NCBI GenBank assembly: GCA_900542195.1
Contig: UQNA01000010.1
Coordinates: forward strand, 1 to 57,345
DNA: 57,345 bases
Reading direction: 5' to 3'
DNA from: an uncultured Sutterella sp.
GTDB taxonomy: Bacteria > Pseudomonadota > Gammaproteobacteria > Burkholderiales > Burkholderiaceae_F
Below, in pieces: positions 53,321 to 57,345 of the stretch. The first letter of the stretch is position 1, and every line of letters begins with the position of its first letter. The notes under the pieces were generated by a model. That model saw only the letters and a program-made list of their open reading frames with translations. It was not told the origin of the DNA and searched no databases. A program made the position numbers and the translations under genes.

Positions 53321-54290
53321 ATGCCTCTACAATCCTTGCAACCAAAGGATGACGTACTACGTCAGCCGCCGTAAAGTAGGTGATAGAAATGCCGCGGACA
53401 TCCCTCAAGATATTTGCCGCATCCATCAATCCGCTTCTCTGGCCTCTCGGCAAATCAATCTGAGAGGAGTCGCCGGTAATTACCGCCCGGGATCCGAAGC
53501 CTATTCTCGTCAGAAACATCTTCATCTGTTCCGGAGTTGTGTTTTGAGCTTCATCCAGAATTACAAATGAGGAGTTGAGAGTTCTTCCTCTCATGTAGGC
53601 CAAAGGAGCAATTTCAATATTTTGGCGTTCAAGCAAGCGCTGAGTCTTTTCAGTTCCCAATAAATCAAAGAGCGCATCGTACAAAGGACGAAGATAAGGG
53701 TCGACCTTTTGAGAAAGATCGCCCGGAAGGAAACCGAGTTTTTCACCGGCTTCGACAGCCGGACGAGTCAGCACGATTCTTTCAACTTCTCCCTTTTCAA
53801 ACGCATCGACGGCAGCCGCTACAGCTAGATAAGTCTTGCCGGTTCCTGCCGGCCCGATACCGAAAGAAATATCATGACTCATGATATTTCTGATGTAGGC
53901 CCTTTGCATCGGTGTACGGCCCGTCAAACCCTTGCGTCTTGTGCGAAGTTCAGGAGTCGGTTCTTCTGTAATCTCCTCTTCGAGACTTGTCTTAGAACCG
54001 ACAAAATAAAGCTGAATGTCCTCAGTACCTAAATCACCGGCTTTATTCTGAGCCGCTTTTGCTAAATCAGAGATAGCCTGTACACCTTTCCTTGCAGCTT
54101 CCAGCGGGCCTGCCACGGTAAAGACAGAACCGCGCCGAGAAATGTCGACATTGAGGAAAGTTTCAATCTGGGCAATATTGGTGTCCATCGGACCGACCAA
54201 ACTAGCCAGATCGCTATTGTTAATGTCTAAAGAAACAGAAAGCTTTTTTAAATCTTCTTTTGATTTGGTTTCTGCTTTGCTTTTATTCAT
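53283..54290 (-). CDS. ybeZ: PhoH-like ATPase YbeZ
   Basis: P-loop ATPase of 335 residues. An N-terminal KH-like RNA-binding region (LASLVGPMDTNIAQIETFLNVDISRRG) precedes the PhoH domain. Walker A is GPAGTGKTYLA, Walker B is VILDEAQNTTPEQMKMFLTRIG, and VITGDSSQIDLPRGQRSGL is the sensor stretch. YbeZ interacts with YbeY in E. coli. The start ATG 54290 follows GGGGAGATCC and overlaps miaB by eight bases. It overlaps ybeY by 38 bases. Confidence 0.95.
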   Translation of the reverse strand: MNKSKAETKSKEDLKKLSVSLDINNSDLASLVGPMDTNIAQIETFLNVDISRRGSVFTVAGPLEAARKGVQAISDLAKAAQNKAGDLGTEDIQLYFVGSKTSLEEEITEEPTPELRTRRKGLTGRTPMQRAYIRNIMSHDISFGIGPAGTGKTYLAVAAAVDAFEKGEVERIVLTRPAVEAGEKLGFLPGDLSQKVDPYLRPLYDALFDLLGTEKTQRLLERQNIEIAPLAYMRGRTLNSSFVILDEAQNTTPEQMKMFLTRIGFGSRAVITGDSSQIDLPRGQRSGLMDAANILRDVRGISITYFTAADVVRHPLVARIVEAYDRAQKNGEKRD

Positions 54291-55611
54291 GGATCTCCCC
54301 ACCTAATGTATGCGGATATACATCGGTTATTTTGAGACTAATCATTTTACCGATTAAGCTCTCGTCCCCATTAAAGGTAACAATTCTATTGTTATCGGTT
54401 CGTGCACTAAGCATATTTTCTCCGCGCTTGGCCTTACCAACCACAAGCACTCTCTGAATGCTGCCCACCATAGATTGGGAAATTTCTTGAGCGTGTTTGG
54501 TATTCAATGCCTGAAGTCTCTGCAATCTCTCAAGTTTAACTTCCTGCGGAGTGTCATCGGGCATTTCTGCCGCCGGCGTTCCCGGGCGCGGAGAATAGAC
54601 GAAGGAGAAACTGGCATCGAACTTCACGTCCTCAATCAGTTTCATTGTTTTTTCGAAATCTTCCGCAGTCTCATTCGGGAAACCCACGATGAAGTCTGTA
54701 GCAATACAGATATCCGGCCGAATCTGGCGAAGCTTTCTGACGATAGACTTGTACTCGAGAACGGTATAGCCGCGTTTCATACCTGCCAGAACTCTGTCGC
54801 TTCCTGCCTGAACCGGCAAGTGAACATGATTGGCAAGTTTAGGAATCTTTCCATAGGCTTCTATCAGTCTCTTAGAGAATTCCTTCGGGTGAGAAGTTGT
54901 ATAACGGATACGTTCAATCCCTTCAATTTCCGCAACGTATTCGAGAAGAAGAGCAAAATCAACAATTTCTCCGTCAGGATCTTCTCCGCGGTAGGCATTG
55001 ACATTCTGACCGAGAAGAGTAACTTCCTTAACGCCTTGTTCGGCAAGCTGAATAATTTCGAGCAGAACATCTTGCAACGGACGGGAGAATTCTTCTCCTC
55101 GTGTGTAGGGCACAACACAGTAAGAACAGTATTTGCTGCAGCCTTCCATAATGGAAACGAATGCCGTTGCCGCATCGGCGTGCGGTTTAGGAAGATGGTC
55201 AAACTTCTCAATCTCAGGGAAGCTGATATCTACCTGAGGACGGTTAGTTTCTTGGCGTTTTTTCAGCAACTCAGGAAGCCTGTGATAGGTCTGGGGCCCG
55301 AATACGATATCAACGTACGGAGCTCTGCGAATAATATTTTTGCCCTCTTGACTGGCAACACAACCCCCTACTGCAATTTTCAGCTCGGGTTTTTCTTTTT
55401 TCAGTTCTCTGGCTCGGCCTAAATCAGAGAAAACCTTCTCCTGAGCTTTTTCTCGGATGGAGCAAGTGTTAAATACGATTAAATCGGCCTCTTCGATATT
55501 ATCGGTTGGCTGGTAGCCGGCGTTAGAGACAGCAATGTCAGAGATTTTGCCGGAATCATATTCATTCATCTGGCAACCGAAAGTCTTAATAAAAATTTTC
55601 TTCGCGTTCAC
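54283..55611 (-). CDS. miaB: tRNA-2-methylthio-N6-dimethylallyladenosine synthase MiaB
   Basis: Radical-SAM methylthiotransferase of 442 residues acting on i6A37 in UNN-reading tRNAs such as tRNA-Phe. N-terminal UPF0004 domain cluster cysteines are C13, C50 and C84. The radical-SAM cluster is C158-x3-C162-x2-C165 (CSKYCSYC). A C-terminal TRAM domain lies near residues 378-440. It heads the miaB-ybeZ-ybeY-corC-lnt row. The start ATG 55611 lies 54 bases after the upstream apaH stop codon. Confidence 0.96.
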   Translation of the reverse strand: MNAKKIFIKTFGCQMNEYDSGKISDIAVSNAGYQPTDNIEEADLIVFNTCSIREKAQEKVFSDLGRARELKKEKPELKIAVGGCVASQEGKNIIRRAPYVDIVFGPQTYHRLPELLKKRQETNRPQVDISFPEIEKFDHLPKPHADAATAFVSIMEGCSKYCSYCVVPYTRGEEFSRPLQDVLLEIIQLAEQGVKEVTLLGQNVNAYRGEDPDGEIVDFALLLEYVAEIEGIERIRYTTSHPKEFSKRLIEAYGKIPKLANHVHLPVQAGSDRVLAGMKRGYTVLEYKSIVRKLRQIRPDICIATDFIVGFPNETAEDFEKTMKLIEDVKFDASFSFVYSPRPGTPAAEMPDDTPQEVKLERLQRLQALNTKHAQEISQSMVGSIQRVLVVGKAKRGENMLSARTDNNRIVTFNGDESLIGKMISLKITDVYPHTLGGEIHE

Positions 55612-55665
55612 GGTTTATATCCGGTGGCTAATAAGAGACGTCAAAAAAGCAGGACGTCGATTCTG

Positions 55666-56472
55666 CTAAAAAGGTGCTACATATAAGGGTGCTTCAACTT
55701 GGAGAATCTCCTCAGGATTTTCTAAATTTCTTGCCGTTAAAGCACCGCCCCAAAGACAACCCGTATCTAAGGGATAAATGTTGGGCCATTCTATCAAGCC
55801 TAAAGTCGACCAATGGCCGAAGGTCACTTTGTCCTCGGCTGTTTTTCTATCGGGATACTTGAACCAAGGAATCAGTTCCGATGACGTTTCTGCCGGAGAA
55901 AGCTTAGCGTCATAATCCATCTCACCGTTTGCGGTGAGAAAACGTGTACGGGTAAGAACATTAATAATCGCCCGTAATCTTTTGAATCCTTCAAGCTCTT
56001 TACTCCACTGAGTCTTGCCGAAGAGCTCTCCCATATTTTCCTGCCAATTATCCGAGCGCAGATAATCTTCAACTTCATGAGCCAGCTTTAATGTCTTCTT
56101 CTTGTTCCACTTCCAATGACAGGCAGCATGGACACAAAGCACATTTTCTACATCCAGAGCCATCGGCCAGGTTCTGATCCAGCCCATTAATTCTTTTCCA
56201 TCCGGCGCATCGAAAATTTCCTTAATGGTATCTTTTCGGTGAAGCTCTCTTTTACCGGCATAAACGGCCAGCATATGCAGCTCATGATTGCCTAGAATGC
56301 TGACCGCACGTTCCCCCAACCCCTGAATGATTCTCAAGGTTTCTAACGACTGAGGGCCGCGGTTGACTACGTCACCTATAAAAACAATATTGCTGTCCGA
56401 AGGGAGTTTGGCAAGAAGTTCCTTCAGACTTTGTGCGCAGCCATGCACATCGCCGATAGCGTAGGTACTCAT
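55666..56472 (-). CDS. apaH: Symmetrical bis(5'-nucleosyl)-tetraphosphatase ApaH
   Basis: Calcineurin-like phosphoesterase of 268 residues hydrolysing Ap4A to two ADP and removing Np4 caps from RNA. Motifs GDVHG (7-11), FIGDVVNRGP near residue 35 and GNHELHML near residue 65 hold the metal pair; VCVHAACHW lies near residue 120. I start at ATG 56472 (MSTYAIGDVHG), matching the family; a further 14 codons upstream stay open but do not match it. There is no close ribosome site, only a GAGGAAC further up. In E. coli apaH is next to rsmA; here it is 13 kb away. Confidence 0.95.
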   Translation of the reverse strand: MSTYAIGDVHGCAQSLKELLAKLPSDSNIVFIGDVVNRGPQSLETLRIIQGLGERAVSILGNHELHMLAVYAGKRELHRKDTIKEIFDAPDGKELMGWIRTWPMALDVENVLCVHAACHWKWNKKKTLKLAHEVEDYLRSDNWQENMGELFGKTQWSKELEGFKRLRAIINVLTRTRFLTANGEMDYDAKLSPAETSSELIPWFKYPDRKTAEDKVTFGHWSTLGLIEWPNIYPLDTGCLWGGALTARNLENPEEILQVEAPLYVAPF

Positions 56473-56542
56473 AAATGTCTTACGATTGTTCCTCAAAATA
56501 ATTCGGAGCCTCAAGGTGCAGAATTCCGACCTTTTCGGCTCC

Positions 56543-56564
56543 TAAAATAGCTTTTTTCAAGCTA
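56543..56564 (-). terminator. Terminator of the TetR gene
   Basis: TAGCTT pairs with AAGCTA around five A-rich bases and TTTT follows on the minus strand, about 70 bases after the stop codon. Confidence 0.65.
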
Positions 56565-56635
56565 ACTATGCTAACAAAAAATTATTTCTGTTTTGTTTCA
56601 AAGAACTAGTGGTTTCAAATACCTACAGTTTTAAG

Positions 56636-57229
56636 TTATTTTGCCGCACTCTTTTTGGTTTTTACTCTAGAAGGCATCAAGGAAGTCACCATAAAATTCC
56701 ATGCCTCTCTTTTCATTTTGGGAGAAACAAGATCGACTCCGAATTTGTGGGTATAAAAAAATCCTTCCAACGCCATAATTCCAATGAGAAGCGCAGTTTG
56801 TTTTTCCTTAGGTGCTTGCTCAATTCTCTCAAAAAGTTTTTGGTACCACTCTTTGACCGGCTTCATCAGCTCTTCATCTTTACAATATTCAGACAACAGA
56901 GAAGTACCGACGGCGGCCCAACCGTGATTGTCTAGATCGAAGCTTCTAAACCACTGGATATAACCGGAAAGTAAAGTATCAGAAGGCTCACCCTCAAATA
57001 GTTCTTCATGTTTATTGAGCTGCTCATCAAGGTGATGGACGTAGTTCTCTAAAAGAGCCGTCTGAAGTTCTCTTTTACTTTTGAAGTGGTAAGTGCATGC
57101 GCCTTTGCTGAGCCCGGCCTTCTTGGCCACGTTATCCATGGTCAGTGCACTAATGCCTTCGGAAGCTACAAGAGCATTTGCCGCTTCGATAATAGATTGT
57201 CTGGTCCGCAGAGCCTTATCACTTGCCAT
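56636..57229 (-). CDS. TetR family transcriptional regulator
   Basis: Regulator of 197 residues. The helix-turn-helix at about 12-58 (TRQSIIEAANALVASEGISALTMDNVAKKAGLSKGACTYHF) is typical. The ligand domain (70-185) is helical and gives no clue to the inducer. AAGGAA lies seven bases before the ATG. No transporter or enzyme target is adjacent in the window. A 10-base palindrome lies 51 bases upstream, and a putative group II intron end begins 63 bases upstream, which may separate the gene from its original neighbour. The C-terminus is basic (RVKTKKSAAK). Confidence 0.9.
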   Translation of the reverse strand: MASDKALRTRQSIIEAANALVASEGISALTMDNVAKKAGLSKGACTYHFKSKRELQTALLENYVHHLDEQLNKHEELFEGEPSDTLLSGYIQWFRSFDLDNHGWAAVGTSLLSEYCKDEELMKPVKEWYQKLFERIEQAPKEKQTALLIGIMALEGFFYTHKFGVDLVSPKMKREAWNFMVTSLMPSRVKTKKSAAK

Positions 57230-57279
57230 TTTGAAATTCCTTCAAAGTTTTTCACGCTCTCCCACAGGAAGATACTTTA

Positions 57280-57289
57280 TCTCATGAGA
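57280..57289. promoter_or_regulatory. 10-base palindrome upstream of the TetR gene
   Basis: TCTCATGAGA is a perfect palindrome in the leader of the TetR gene and is a candidate autoregulatory operator. It is short and could be chance. Confidence 0.35.
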
Positions 57290-57291
57290 CA

Positions 57292-57345
57292 ATCGAGTAG
57301 GGAGGGGTTTTAGCCCGTCCCTCTCACACCACCTGGCATGCCGTT
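57292..57345 (-). mobile_element. Putative 3' end of a group II intron (domain V/VI), truncated by window
   Basis: Read on the minus strand, the last 54 bases contain GGTGGTGTGAGAGG, then a stem AGGGACGGG/CCCCTCCCT with one mismatch, then CTACTCGAT. This string of elements is typical of the 3' end of bacterial group II introns: 3' strand of domain V, domain VI hairpin, and a terminal AY. The intron body would lie to the right of the window, pointing toward the TetR gene. The 5' strand of domain V is not visible, so the call rests on pattern recall. Confidence 0.65.

Noticed and set aside
54475..55422. Long plus-strand open frame (315 codons) opposite miaB
   Set aside because: Antisense to miaB, Phe/Arg/Asn-rich with no recognisable domain; treated as a shadow frame.

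Overview
The window looks like chromosomal DNA of a betaproteobacterium with moderate G+C. Gene content and order (sspA-sspB, hemA-prfA-prmC, lptD-surA-rsmA with a divergent amgK-murU pair, miaB-ybeZ-ybeY-corC-lnt, glyQ-glyS-plsC, tolB-pal-cpoB) fit Burkholderiales, and the fairly low G+C and compact gene set suggest a gut-type Sutterellaceae relative. The family placement is inference from content, not from a search.

Layout. 1-1114 (minus): two DsbC-type thiol-disulfide proteins, a normal exported DsbC and a second, signal-less one cut by the window edge. 1357-2254 (plus): tRNA-Phe, then a manganese-sensing yybP-ykoY type riboswitch ahead of a UPF0016/TMEM165 Mn exporter. 2347-3658: a GP-rich lipoprotein convergent with a DUF697 protein. 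3809-7089 (plus): hemA, prfA, prmC. 7186-8375 (minus): tRNA-Thr, sspB, sspA. 8546-9037: mscL. 9133-13388 (minus): a 1152-residue autotransporter behind a Nif3-family gene. 13556-17715: an unrecognised cytoplasmic protein, two universal stress proteins, TcdA and an MFS transporter. 18131-18817: a NarL/FixJ-type regulator with an altered phosphorylation pocket behind a 415-base non-coding leader. 18825-27443: moaC, a BepA-like protease, ferredoxin-NADP reductase, Mrp, metG and a SulP transporter. 27576-37775 (minus): malic enzyme, ClC exchanger, cpoB/pal/tolB, purH, dusB, murU, amgK. 37856-42457 (plus): lptD, surA, rsmA. 42570-49445 (minus): a SprT/YgjP-like metalloprotease, plsC, glyS, glyQ, an amidase and a DinJ/YafQ toxin-antitoxin locus with a broken toxin gene. 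49751-50359: a TlpA-like thioredoxin. 50337-56472 (minus): lnt, corC, ybeY, ybeZ, miaB, apaH. 56636-57345 (minus): a TetR regulator and, at the very edge, what looks like the 3' end of a group II intron.

Most of the window is housekeeping. Recurring themes are envelope maintenance (DsbC, Tol-Pal, LptD/SurA, BepA, Lnt, PlsC, AmgK/MurU, MscL), translation (two tRNAs, MetG, GlyQS, RF1/PrmC, RsmA, MiaB, DusB, TcdA, YbeY) and stress adaptation. Several loci depart from arrangements commonly seen in relatives: purH directly follows dusB with no fis, surA is followed by rsmA with no pdxA, and tolB-pal-cpoB lies away from tolQRA. The observations most worth checking are the signal-less DsbC paralog, the Mn riboswitch with a readable alternative hairpin, the phosphomimetic-looking response regulator, the decayed YafQ toxin beside an intact antitoxin, and the intron remnant. 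I found no clear, complete, previously undescribed system.
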